Shown here piece after piece: positions 43,832 through 52,795 of a DNA stretch of 64,000 nucleotides. Made by a program: the position numbers and the translations under genes. Numbering within the stretch: the first letter of the stretch is position 1; every line of letters begins with the position of its first letter. Origin of the DNA: DATJFQ01 sp035492775 (GTDB taxonomy: Bacteria; Acidobacteriota; Vicinamibacteria; Vicinamibacterales; 2-12-FULL-66-21); assembly GCA_035492775.1 (NCBI GenBank), contig DATJIW010000080.1:55874-119873 (forward strand). The letters are read 5' to 3'. The notes below the pieces were generated by a model, which had not been told where the DNA came from, made no database searches, and saw only the letters and a list, made by a program, of their open reading frames with translations.

Positions 43832-44640
43832 CCAACGATCCCAAACGCACCGAACGCGTGCTCGATCTGACCATCGACATTGACGCCACCCTCGAGGAGG
43901 TATGGCAGGCGCTGACGACCGGCGAGGGCATCGCACGCTGGTTCGCGCCGCACGCCGCGGTGACGCCAGGCGAAGGCGGCAGCGTCAGCGTCGGCTGGGA
44001 CCCGAACGAAATGTGGACCACACCGATCACGGTGTGGGAGCCGTTGCGGCACATGCAGACCGCCAGCGAGATGCCGTCGAAGGACGGCCGCGTGGTGCGT
44101 CTCGCCGTCGACTATTACCTGGAAGCGCAGGGCGGGCGGGTGCGCGTGCGCCTGGTGCACTCGGGCTTCGACGACAGCGAGTCGTGGGACGGCTACATCG
44201 ACGGGCTCGATGCCGGCTGGACCTTCTTCCTGTTCAACCTCAAGCACGCACTCGAACGTCATCGCGGCGTCGACCGCCAGCAGTTGTCGGCTCGGTTCCG
44301 CACGACCGCGCGCCGCGGCGAGGACCACCCCGTGTTCGGCGCGAAGGGTTTGCACGTGCGGCCGTCGATTGGCGGACTCCAGCCCGGCGACGGCTGTCAT
44401 CTCTCACTCGGCGGCGTCGAAGTCGATGCCATCGTCGCCGTGCGCCACGCTCCGCGCACCGTCGCCTTCCTGGTGCCCGCGTGGAACGACGCACTGCTCT
44501 TCGTCGAACGCGAAGGCATGAAGGAAACGCATCAGCTGGGCATGTGGTTGTCCCTTTATGGCGTGCCGGAGACGACGGCAGCTTCGCTGCGGCAGGGATT
44601 GTCCGACGTGGAGGCTGCGCTCAGCACGACTGAAAAGTGA
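43828..44640 (+). CDS. SRPBCC/AHSA1-type lipid- or ligand-binding protein
   Basis: The 270-residue protein contains an SRPBCC fold (about 10-150), with the typical start LTIDIDATLEEVWQALTTGEGIARWFAP and the helix with WDGYIDGLDAGWTFFLFNLK. A second half (about 155-265) looks like another small domain. Such proteins bind hydrophobic ligands or act as Hsp90 co-chaperone relatives. It has no signal peptide. The GTG at 43828 overlaps the regulator stop by 4 bases and follows GGAGGCGAC, so the two are co-translated. Confidence 0.85.
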   Translation: MTNDPKRTERVLDLTIDIDATLEEVWQALTTGEGIARWFAPHAAVTPGEGGSVSVGWDPNEMWTTPITVWEPLRHMQTASEMPSKDGRVVRLAVDYYLEAQGGRVRVRLVHSGFDDSESWDGYIDGLDAGWTFFLFNLKHALERHRGVDRQQLSARFRTTARRGEDHPVFGAKGLHVRPSIGGLQPGDGCHLSLGGVEVDAIVAVRHAPRTVAFLVPAWNDALLFVEREGMKETHQLGMWLSLYGVPETTAASLRQGLSDVEAALSTTEK

Positions 44641-44667
44641 AGCACGTGCGCGCATAATAAGCGCATC

Positions 44668-45381
44668 ATGTTGACCCTGCTTTTCGTCCTGACGAGCGCG
44701 CTCGCGCCGGCCGCCGAGCAGGCGGTCGAGAAGCAGCTCGTGGTCTCGATTACGGCTCCCGAGATCGACAACGGGATCCTCTCCGAGATCACGTGGGATA
44801 ACGGCACTCTGCTCCTCCAGGGCGCTGTCGCCAACCCCGACGGTTCATTGTCGGCCCGCTACCTGGTCGTCCCCGCAAACGGCACGACACTCGAGAAGCT
44901 GAAAGAACAGACCGCACAATCGATCGCGTACTGGAACCGCAAATCGAAGCGCGCGAGTCCTACCGGCCTCGGTGAACTCTCACTCGCATCGGACCAGGAG
45001 ATGCCGATGTACGGCGTGGCCGATCTGCAGAAGCGGGTGTCCGACGCTGTCGAGATGGGCGGCATGCGAAAGCGATGCACAGTTCGCCTGGGGCGCCTGC
45101 TGCTGCACGAACGGCAGGACGGAAGCGAACCGTACGACGGAGAAGTGTGGTCGTGGTCGCCGGCCGAATTGAACCGGATCGCGTACGTCGACGGCAAGGG
45201 TGATCTCTGGATCGCCACCGCCGACGGCCGGGACGCCCGACGCCTGCTCAAAGGGGACTTCACGCTGCCGGCGTGGTCCGACGACGGCAGATCGATAGCG
45301 GTGGCGGAACGCAAGGACGGCGGCCGCCGTTGGGACATCAGTGTGGTGCTGCTGCCCGAGTCCCTGCGGACAGCGCGCTGA
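44668..45381 (+). CDS. Secreted hypothetical protein with PD40-like C-terminus
   Basis: The 237-residue precursor has a short signal peptide (MLTLLFVLTSALAPA). The N-terminal half (about 20-110) has no recognised motif. The C-terminal part contains TolB/PD40-like elements (WSWSPAELNRIAYVDGKGDLWIA and LPAWSDDGRSIAVAERKDGG), so it may be a partial propeller. It ends 8 bases before the stop of the convergent PD40 kinase, which has the same kind of propeller. I do not recognise a family. Confidence 0.65.
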   Translation: MLTLLFVLTSALAPAAEQAVEKQLVVSITAPEIDNGILSEITWDNGTLLLQGAVANPDGSLSARYLVVPANGTTLEKLKEQTAQSIAYWNRKSKRASPTGLGELSLASDQEMPMYGVADLQKRVSDAVEMGGMRKRCTVRLGRLLLHERQDGSEPYDGEVWSWSPAELNRIAYVDGKGDLWIATADGRDARRLLKGDFTLPAWSDDGRSIAVAERKDGGRRWDISVVLLPESLRTAR

Positions 45382-45388
45382 CTCCGCG

Positions 45389-47950
45389 CTACTTCAATCC
45401 TGTGACCTGATAAAGGCTGTAAAGATTCTGTATGTAGACGTACGCGTAGGAGTTGCCGTCCGGCGTCAGCCGCATATCGCCAATCGAGTTGACGCCAACG
45501 GTGTCGCGCGGCGAGATCTCGTGAACGAGCGTGCGCTGGCCCGTCGTGACATCGAGCGCGAAGATGCGCACAGGAAGCGTGCCCTGCCTCACGAACAGCA
45601 CGCGGCCGTCTCCGCGCCACCGGATCGGGATGTCCTCGGCCACGGCGCCTTTGATCGGCTGCGGTTTACCGTCGCCCGTCGGGAACGCTGTGAGCACGTC
45701 CTTGACGGGAGCAACGACCCATTGGCCGTCGGGTGAGAGCGTGTCCGATCGGACCGCAACCCCTTCGGGCGTCACCGCGCGCGGCTCGCCGCCATCAGCG
45801 TCCTGGACGTACATCCGGAATCCCTTGCCCTCTTCGAATCCCGCGAACACGAGACGCTTGCCGTCGGGGAACCACGCCGCAAACGAGTAGGCCTTGATGC
45901 CGTGTGGCGCGACAGTGCGTGACTCGCCCGGTCCCGTCGGAAGGATCACCAGCTTGTTCTTGGTCAGATCGATAGCGAGCGCCCAGCGGCCATCCGGCGA
46001 GAGATATTGCGAGAGGCCCTTACCCAGCCGGACCGCAGGTGAGCGATCCGTCCCGCGAACGTAAGATGCGTACCCTGGTCCGCCGGCGACGCCCTGCTCC
46101 GAAAACAGGATCGTGCGTCCGTCCGCGGAGATGTCGCTGATCCACGAAAAATCCATCCACGTCAGCTCTCTCTCCTCTGCGCCTGCGCCTGACGTATGCA
46201 CCATGATCGACGGCCGCCTGTTGCCGTGGGCCACGAGCACTCGCCCGTCCGGCGCGAGATCCTGCAGATCGAGGCTTCCGGGTGCGCTCATTACGGTTCT
46301 GATCTTGCCGCTCAAGGTCGCGGCGAAGATGGCGTGATCGGTTCCCGCGCTCTTTCCGCCTCCACCAGAGGCGCTGAACCAGACCTCGTCACCTGCCGGC
46401 ACCCAGTGCACGCCGAAAATGTCTTCCCAGCCCGGCGAAAGGGTCGTCTTCTTCCCCTGGAGGTCGATCATCGCGACGTCACCACGGTTATCGATCGCCA
46501 CCGGGTGCTCGGCAAAAGCGATGCGGTCGCCCTTCGGAGAAACGGCGAGGTCGCCCAGCCAGCCCTGAGCCTCGTACAACGTGTGTCCAATCGGGAACTC
46601 GATCCGATCCCGGCCGTCTACGGTGTGGACGACTGCCAGCGAGTCACCGTCCGGACCCCAGTCGGCAGACTGGACGTGCTCCAGCACCTCGCGGGGAGCG
46701 CCGCCCCCGATGGGCATGCGTGCGAGCACGCTGTTGCCGGGTCTCGTCAGCAGCACGGCCATCTCGCCTCGCTGAGAAACAGCCTGAAGGTCCGCCTGCA
46801 GCCCGATCGTCCTCGATTCCGGACTGCCAGCCTGTGTGGAGAACAGCTCCAGCGGCGCGCCTTCCCAGCTCGCAGCGTAGACGACGGTGCGTCCATCGGG
46901 CGCAAACCGCGCGTACGTGACGTTCCCACGCCTGAACGTCAAAGGCTGGAACACGGCGTTCTGCGGTGGGGGGGCGGTCGATCGACCGGCCATGAACAAC
47001 CCGGCGCCGGCAGCGGCGGCAAGAAGTCCGGCGGCCGCGACGCGCATCCAGGAGCGTCGGCCCGGCGCCGGGGCTTTCATCGCCGCCTGACTCGATGTTC
47101 CCGACAGCGCTTCGATGTCGAACGCGACATCCCGCGCTGATTGGAAGCGCTCCTCGGGACTTTTCTCCAGGCAGTGCAGGACGATGCGATCGAGTCCGGG
47201 CGGGAGCGGCGGTCCTCCATTGCCGGCGGGCTTCGGATCCTCTTTGAGGATCGCGTTCATCGTCTCGACCGCCGAGTCCCCCTGGAAGGCACGGCGTCCG
47301 GTGAGCATTTCGTAGAGCACGACGCCGAACGAGAAGATGTCGGATCGATGATCGACTTTCTGGCCGCGCACCTGCTCCGGCGACATGTAGCCCACGGTGC
47401 CGAGCGCGGTCCCGGCGCTTGTCTCCGGACCGCCGGTCGCGAACCGGGTCTCGGCGTCGCCTCCGCGCGGATCCCCCATTTTCGCAAGCCCGAAGTCGAG
47501 AATCTTGACCCGTCCATCACGGGTCACGAACAGGTTGTCCGGTTTCAGGTCGCGATGAACGATCCCGCGCTCGTGGGCGGCGGCTAACCCTTTGGCGATC
47601 TGCGCGGCGTAGTCCACCGCCTTGCGCTGCGGCAGTGGCGAGTCGCCAATCCGAGCGCGAAGCGTCTCACCATCGAGAAGTTCGGAGACGACGTACGGGG
47701 CGCCGTCGTGGCTGCCGATGTCGTACACGCCGAGGATGTTCGGGTGGTTGAGCGCGCCGGCTGCGCGCGCCTCCTGCTCGAACCTGCGCAGCCGTTCCTG
47801 GTCGGCCGAAAAGCCAGGCGGCAGGACTTTCAGCGCCACTTCGCGCCCGAGACGCGAATCGTGAGCGCGATAAACCTCGCCCATGCCCCCGGCACCGAGC
47901 GGCGCGACGATTTCGTACGGACCGAACCGCGTGCCGGGACTCAAGCTCAT
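45389..47950 (-). CDS. Ser/Thr protein kinase with extracytoplasmic PD40 propeller
   Basis: The 853-residue protein has an N-terminal kinase domain (about 10-275) with GAGGMGEV, Lys41, HRDLKPDN (132-139) and DFG (152-154), so it should be active. One membrane helix lies at about 305-325. The rest is a TolB/PD40 propeller (WGPDG, LSPDGRW, WFPDGKRL and similar repeats) outside the membrane. The layout is that of a sensor kinase that reads an external ligand through a propeller. The ATG at 47950 lies nearest to the conserved start SPGTRFGPYEI. The upstream gene is divergent, and the substrate is unknown. Confidence 0.93.
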   Translation of the reverse strand: MSLSPGTRFGPYEIVAPLGAGGMGEVYRAHDSRLGREVALKVLPPGFSADQERLRRFEQEARAAGALNHPNILGVYDIGSHDGAPYVVSELLDGETLRARIGDSPLPQRKAVDYAAQIAKGLAAAHERGIVHRDLKPDNLFVTRDGRVKILDFGLAKMGDPRGGDAETRFATGGPETSAGTALGTVGYMSPEQVRGQKVDHRSDIFSFGVVLYEMLTGRRAFQGDSAVETMNAILKEDPKPAGNGGPPLPPGLDRIVLHCLEKSPEERFQSARDVAFDIEALSGTSSQAAMKAPAPGRRSWMRVAAAGLLAAAAGAGLFMAGRSTAPPPQNAVFQPLTFRRGNVTYARFAPDGRTVVYAASWEGAPLELFSTQAGSPESRTIGLQADLQAVSQRGEMAVLLTRPGNSVLARMPIGGGAPREVLEHVQSADWGPDGDSLAVVHTVDGRDRIEFPIGHTLYEAQGWLGDLAVSPKGDRIAFAEHPVAIDNRGDVAMIDLQGKKTTLSPGWEDIFGVHWVPAGDEVWFSASGGGGKSAGTDHAIFAATLSGKIRTVMSAPGSLDLQDLAPDGRVLVAHGNRRPSIMVHTSGAGAEERELTWMDFSWISDISADGRTILFSEQGVAGGPGYASYVRGTDRSPAVRLGKGLSQYLSPDGRWALAIDLTKNKLVILPTGPGESRTVAPHGIKAYSFAAWFPDGKRLVFAGFEEGKGFRMYVQDADGGEPRAVTPEGVAVRSDTLSPDGQWVVAPVKDVLTAFPTGDGKPQPIKGAVAEDIPIRWRGDGRVLFVRQGTLPVRIFALDVTTGQRTLVHEISPRDTVGVNSIGDMRLTPDGNSYAYVYIQNLYSLYQVTGLK

Positions 47951-48029
47951 GCGCGAATTATGCACCAGCCCGCGCCTTGACGCAGCCTCAGCTGAAACGA
48001 TAGCGTGCGCGCATCAGCGGAGGATGAGC

Positions 48030-51000
48030 ATGACGCGCAGCGTGACGACGGCGAGATCCCTTGCGATTCGAGCGGCGGCCGCAGCGGCAATCGCGGCCGC
48101 GTGCCTGATGATAGTCCGAGCACAGCCGTCGGCGCGCGTCGCTCCCGACGTTTACAAGGAGTTTCACTGGCGTTTCATCGGTCCGGAGGGCAACCGTGTC
48201 TCGGCGGTTGCCGGCGTACCCGGTGACCCGCTGGTCTACTACGCGGGAAGCGCGTCGGGCGGCATTTCGAAGACGATCGACGGCGGCGTGCACTGGACCG
48301 CGGTCTTCGACGATGAGCCCGTGCAGTCGATCGGATCGCTCGCCGTCGCGCCGTCCGATCCGAACATCGTCTGGGCGGGTACTGGCGAAGCATGGATCCG
48401 CAGTCACATCTCCATCGGTCAGGGCATTTACAAGTCCACTGATGCGGGCAGAACGTGGACGTTGATGGGCCTCGAGAAGACGGGACGCATCGGCCGCGTG
48501 GTGATCGACCCCACGAACGCCGACGTGGTCTTCGTGTGTGCGCTCGGCACGGCCTACGGGCCGCAGCAAGAGCGCGGTGTATTCCGCACCGCCGATGGCG
48601 GCAGGACGTGGCAACGGACGCTGTTCGTCGACGAGAACACCGGCTGTTCCGAGATCGCGATCAACCCGGCCAATCCGCGAATCCTCTTTGCTGGTATGTG
48701 GCAGATCGAAGTGCACACGTGGGGCCGGTCGAGCGGCGGCCCCGGAAGCGGGCTGTTCACCTCCCGCGACGGCGGCCTCACATGGACGAAGCTCACGGGC
48801 CATGGCCTGCCAGCGAAACCTGTTGGCAAGGTCATGCCGGCGATCTCGCGCTCCAATCCGAACCGCGTGTACGCGGCGATCGAGACGGGCGACGGTGTGC
48901 CGTGGAACGGACACGAGACCGATCGCGGACAGGTGTGGCGGTCGGACGACGCCGGCGAGACATGGACGATGGTCAGCACCGACCGCAACGCGATGGGCCG
49001 CACCGCGTACTACGGCCGGATGGCTGTCTCCACCGACAACGAAAACGAGACGTACTTCATGAACGCGTCATTCAGCAAGTCGGTAGACGGCGGTCAGACG
49101 CTCGTTCCGCAGCGCGGCCTCGAGGCGCCGGGCGGCGATCACCACGACATGTGGATCGACCCGTCGGACGGCAACCGGATGATCGTCGGGCACGATCAGG
49201 GTGTTTCCATCTCGCAGACGCGCGGGCGCACGTGGCTGAAGCAACGTTTGCCGAACGCGCAGATCTATCACGTGACGGTCGACAACCAGGTGCCGTACTA
49301 CGTCTACGGCAACAAACAGGACGGGCCGTCGTATCGCGGGCCGAGCAACAGTCGCCTTTCGGAGGGCGGCCGCGGCAGCATCCCGAGAGGGATGTGGCAT
49401 TCGATTGGCGGTGGGGAGAGCGGGTTTGCGACACCGGATCCGACCGACCCCAACATCATCTGGTCCACCGCGTCAGGATCCGGAACCGTCGGCGGGATTG
49501 TCGTGCGCTACGACGAGAGCCGGCGCCAGATGCGCGAGGTCGAAGTCTGGCCAGACCAGGAAAACGGGCCCGCAGCGGATCTGAAATACCGATTCATCTG
49601 GGACGCGCCGTTTGCCATTTCGCCCCATGATCACAACACCATTTATATCGGCAGCCAGTACGTGCACCGCTCGACCGACGCGGGTCAGAGCTGGCAGGAG
49701 ATCAGTCCCGATCTCACGCTGAACGACAAAAGCCGCCAGCAGAGTTCCGGCGGGTTGACGCCCGACAACATCGGCGTGGAGTACGCGGACGTCGTCCACG
49801 CGATCGCAGAGTCGCCAAAACAAGCCGGCGTCATATGGGCAGGGACTAATGACGGCCTCGTGCAGCTGACTCGTGACGGCGGCAAGACCTGGACGAACGT
49901 CACCGGGAACATCCCGCAGCTGCCCCCGTTGGGCACGGTGAACAACATCGAGCCGTCGCGATTCGATGCGGGCACCGCTTACATCACCGTCGACTTCCAC
50001 CAGGTGAACAACCGCGATCCGTTCGTCTACAAGACGTCGGATTACGGCGCCACGTGGACGGCAATCACCAACGGCATTCCCCACTCGATGGTGAGCTACG
50101 CGCACTGCATCCGTGAGGATCCAGTGAAGCGCGGGCTGCTCTACCTCGGTACGGAAAGCGGCGTCTACGTGTCATTCGACGACGGCGTGAACTGGCAGCC
50201 GCTGCAGATGAACCTTCCGCACGCGCCGGTGTACTGGTTGACCGTGCAGGAGCAGTTCAACGATCTCGTCATTGCCACTTACGGGCGCGGCTTCTGGATC
50301 CTCGACGACATCACGCCCTTGCGCGAGCTGACGCCGGCCGTCCTGGACGGTTCCGCGCATCTGTTCCCACTCCGTGCAGCGTACCGATTCCGCGAGATTA
50401 CGGCGCCAGCCGTCACATATGACGATCCGACGACTGGAGAGAACCCCTCGTACGGCGCCGACATCAACTACTACCTGAAGTCTGCATTGCCCGCGGACGT
50501 GTCGATCACGATCCAGGATGCGAAGGGGCGGACGGTCCGGACGTTGAAGGGTCCCGGCTCGCCGGGCCTGCACCGCGTCAGCTGGGATCTGCGCGACACG
50601 CCGTCCGAGCGCGTCGTGTTCAGAACCAGCCCTCTCTATGCTCCCGACATCCGTCTAAAAGCCGATGGCACGCGCGACGGCGGCGGAGAACTCAGCATTC
50701 TGCAGCCTCCCGGCGTCTACACCGTGAGACTGGCGACCGGTGGTCGCGAGCAGACCGCGGAGCTTCGCGTCCTGGCGGATCCGCACTCGGCCGGCACGGA
50801 ATCGGACATCGCCGCCCAACAGGAGATGCTCGGAACGATTCGCCACGATATGGAGGCGGCCGTCCGCGCGGTGAATGACGCGGAAGTCGTGCGCGCGCAG
50901 ATCCACAACCTGCAGAACCTCACATCGGCCACCGATGTGAAGCAAGCGGGTGATGCCCTGGAGCAGCGCGTGATTGCGGTGGAGAACCAACTCGTAGAGC

Positions 51001-51260
51001 TCAGGGCCACCGGCCAGGGACAAGACGGGGTGCGATGGGGATCGAAGCTGGTGCAGAAGTTCGGTTATCTCGCGGACGGGCTCCAGAGCGCCGACTTCAG
51101 GCCGACGTCACAACAGGCCGCGGTGTTGAAGGCTCTGGAAGAGCGTCTGGCGGAGCTGCAGCGTCAGCTCGCCGACGTGTTCAGCCGTGATCTCGGCGGC
51201 TTCAATGAAAAACTGCGCGGCGCGAACCTGCCGATGATCGTGACCAGGGCTGGAGGCTAG
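48030..51260 (+). CDS. Secreted sortilin/VPS10-like Asp-box beta-propeller protein
   Basis: The 1076-residue precursor has a signal peptide (about 1-32) and two large beta-propellers. Ten Asp-box motifs of the S/T-x-D-x-G-x-T/S-W kind can be counted (for example TIDGGVHWT, STDAGRTWT, SRDGGLTWT, TRDGGKTWT). A later segment (VSITIQDAKGRTVRTLKGPG) resembles a FlgD-like immunoglobulin fold, and the last 200 residues are helical. Such proteins are annotated as glycosyl hydrolases of the BNR type, but catalysis is unproven. The ATG at 48030 has GCGGAGG at the right distance; a Met six bases earlier is too close. A GH30 gene follows six bases later. Confidence 0.88.
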   Translation: MTRSVTTARSLAIRAAAAAAIAAACLMIVRAQPSARVAPDVYKEFHWRFIGPEGNRVSAVAGVPGDPLVYYAGSASGGISKTIDGGVHWTAVFDDEPVQSIGSLAVAPSDPNIVWAGTGEAWIRSHISIGQGIYKSTDAGRTWTLMGLEKTGRIGRVVIDPTNADVVFVCALGTAYGPQQERGVFRTADGGRTWQRTLFVDENTGCSEIAINPANPRILFAGMWQIEVHTWGRSSGGPGSGLFTSRDGGLTWTKLTGHGLPAKPVGKVMPAISRSNPNRVYAAIETGDGVPWNGHETDRGQVWRSDDAGETWTMVSTDRNAMGRTAYYGRMAVSTDNENETYFMNASFSKSVDGGQTLVPQRGLEAPGGDHHDMWIDPSDGNRMIVGHDQGVSISQTRGRTWLKQRLPNAQIYHVTVDNQVPYYVYGNKQDGPSYRGPSNSRLSEGGRGSIPRGMWHSIGGGESGFATPDPTDPNIIWSTASGSGTVGGIVVRYDESRRQMREVEVWPDQENGPAADLKYRFIWDAPFAISPHDHNTIYIGSQYVHRSTDAGQSWQEISPDLTLNDKSRQQSSGGLTPDNIGVEYADVVHAIAESPKQAGVIWAGTNDGLVQLTRDGGKTWTNVTGNIPQLPPLGTVNNIEPSRFDAGTAYITVDFHQVNNRDPFVYKTSDYGATWTAITNGIPHSMVSYAHCIREDPVKRGLLYLGTESGVYVSFDDGVNWQPLQMNLPHAPVYWLTVQEQFNDLVIATYGRGFWILDDITPLRELTPAVLDGSAHLFPLRAAYRFREITAPAVTYDDPTTGENPSYGADINYYLKSALPADVSITIQDAKGRTVRTLKGPGSPGLHRVSWDLRDTPSERVVFRTSPLYAPDIRLKADGTRDGGGELSILQPPGVYTVRLATGGREQTAELRVLADPHSAGTESDIAAQQEMLGTIRHDMEAAVRAVNDAEVVRAQIHNLQNLTSATDVKQAGDALEQRVIAVENQLVELRATGQGQDGVRWGSKLVQKFGYLADGLQSADFRPTSQQAAVLKALEERLAELQRQLADVFSRDLGGFNEKLRGANLPMIVTRAGG

Positions 51261-51266
51261 CTGACG

Positions 51267-52760
51267 ATGACCATGGACCGCCGTAGTTTCCTCCTCGCGT
51301 CGTCTTCGGCACTGGCATTCGGGGGGAGTCGCCGGTTGCTCGCGCCCCGCGAGCGGCCCGCCGACACTTCCGGCCCGCCGCATGTCGATCGCCTCGATGC
51401 GCGGGAGGTTGCCGTCTACGTGACCGCCGAGAAGACCGATTACCGCATTTCGCCGACGGACAAGCTGAAGTTCACGGCGATGGGTCAGCCGAAAGAGACC
51501 CAGGTCTGTGTTTTTGTGGACCCGTCGAAGAGATTCCAGACGATTCTGGGGATCGGCGGCGCACTCACGGATGCCTCTGCCGAGACGTTTGCACGACTGC
51601 CCGCGCCCCGCCAGCAGGAGGTGCTGGACGCCTATTACGATCCGGACAAGGGGATCGGCTACACGCTCGGGAGAACCAACATTCACAGCTGCGATTTCTC
51701 GAGCGGCAGCTATACCTATGTCGGCGAAGGGGACAAGGAGCTGAAATCCTTCAGCGTCGATCACGACAAGCAGTTCCGCATTCCCTTCATCAAGCGTGCG
51801 ATCACCGCCGCTCGAGGAAAGCTCACGCTCTTCTGCAGCCCCTGGAGTCCGCCGGCATTCATGAAGACCACCAACGACATGCTGCACGGCGGGCAACTGA
51901 GACCGGAGCTCGCGCAGTCGTGGGCGGGATACTTCGCGAAGTTCATCAAGGCGTACGAGCAGGAAGGCATCCGCCTGTGGGGCACCACCGTTCAGAACGA
52001 ACCCATGGCCACGCAGCGATGGGAGTCGTGCATCTACTCCGCTGAAGACGAGCGGGACTTCGTGAAGAACCACCTCGGCCCGACGCTGAAACGGGAAGGG
52101 CTCGGCGACAGAAAGATCATCGTCTGGGATCACAACCGCGATCTCATCTACCAGCGGGCCAGCACGATCCTCACGGATCCCGCGGCCGCGCGATACGTGT
52201 GGGGCGTTGGCTTTCACTGGTACGAGCCGTGGAGCGGGGGCGACCCGATGTTCGACAACGTCAGGCTCGTGCGGGAGACCTTCCCGAGTCACAACCTGAT
52301 TTTCACCGAAGGGTGCGTCGACGCGTTCAAGGCCGAGGATCTCCACAACTGGAGGCTGGGCGAGGCGTACGGCCGCTCGATGATCAATGACTTCAACGAC
52401 GGCGCCGTGGGTTGGACGGACTGGAACGTGCTGCTGGACGAACACGGCGGCCCCAACCACGTTGCAAACTACTGCTTCGCGCCGGTCCATGCGGATACGT
52501 CCACCGGCGAGCTGACCTACACGAACTCGTACTCCTATATCGGGCACTTCTCGAAGTTCGTCCGCCCGGGTGCACGCAGAATCGCGAGCTCGCCCAGCAG
52601 GAGCGCGCTGCTTTCCACCGCCTTCGTCAATCCGGATGGCAGGGTATCGGTAGTGGTAATGAACAGAGGTGACCAACGGGTCGACTACTATCTCTGGGTT
52701 GACGGGAACGCGGCCGAAATCAGCAGCTTGCCTCGCTCGATTCAAACGCTTGTGTTCTGA
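51267..52760 (+). CDS. Tat-exported GH30 glycosidase
   Basis: The 497-residue precursor starts with a twin-Arg signal (MTMDRRSFLLASSSALAF). The GH30 barrel is recognised by ILGIGGALTDASAETF, FCSPWSPPAFMKT and the catalytic acid/base Glu245 (TVQNEP) with nucleophile Glu348 (FTEGC). The C-terminal beta domain is short (about 430-497). The family includes glucosylceramidases, beta-1,6-glucanases and xylanases. It follows the Asp-box propeller gene by six bases and is probably in the same transcript, which points to shared glycan work. The exact substrate is not readable. Confidence 0.93.
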   Translation: MTMDRRSFLLASSSALAFGGSRRLLAPRERPADTSGPPHVDRLDAREVAVYVTAEKTDYRISPTDKLKFTAMGQPKETQVCVFVDPSKRFQTILGIGGALTDASAETFARLPAPRQQEVLDAYYDPDKGIGYTLGRTNIHSCDFSSGSYTYVGEGDKELKSFSVDHDKQFRIPFIKRAITAARGKLTLFCSPWSPPAFMKTTNDMLHGGQLRPELAQSWAGYFAKFIKAYEQEGIRLWGTTVQNEPMATQRWESCIYSAEDERDFVKNHLGPTLKREGLGDRKIIVWDHNRDLIYQRASTILTDPAAARYVWGVGFHWYEPWSGGDPMFDNVRLVRETFPSHNLIFTEGCVDAFKAEDLHNWRLGEAYGRSMINDFNDGAVGWTDWNVLLDEHGGPNHVANYCFAPVHADTSTGELTYTNSYSYIGHFSKFVRPGARRIASSPSRSALLSTAFVNPDGRVSVVVMNRGDQRVDYYLWVDGNAAEISSLPRSIQTLVF

Positions 52761-52795
52761 GCTGCAGCGGCGGCGGGCCGAGAACCGCGGCAAGG

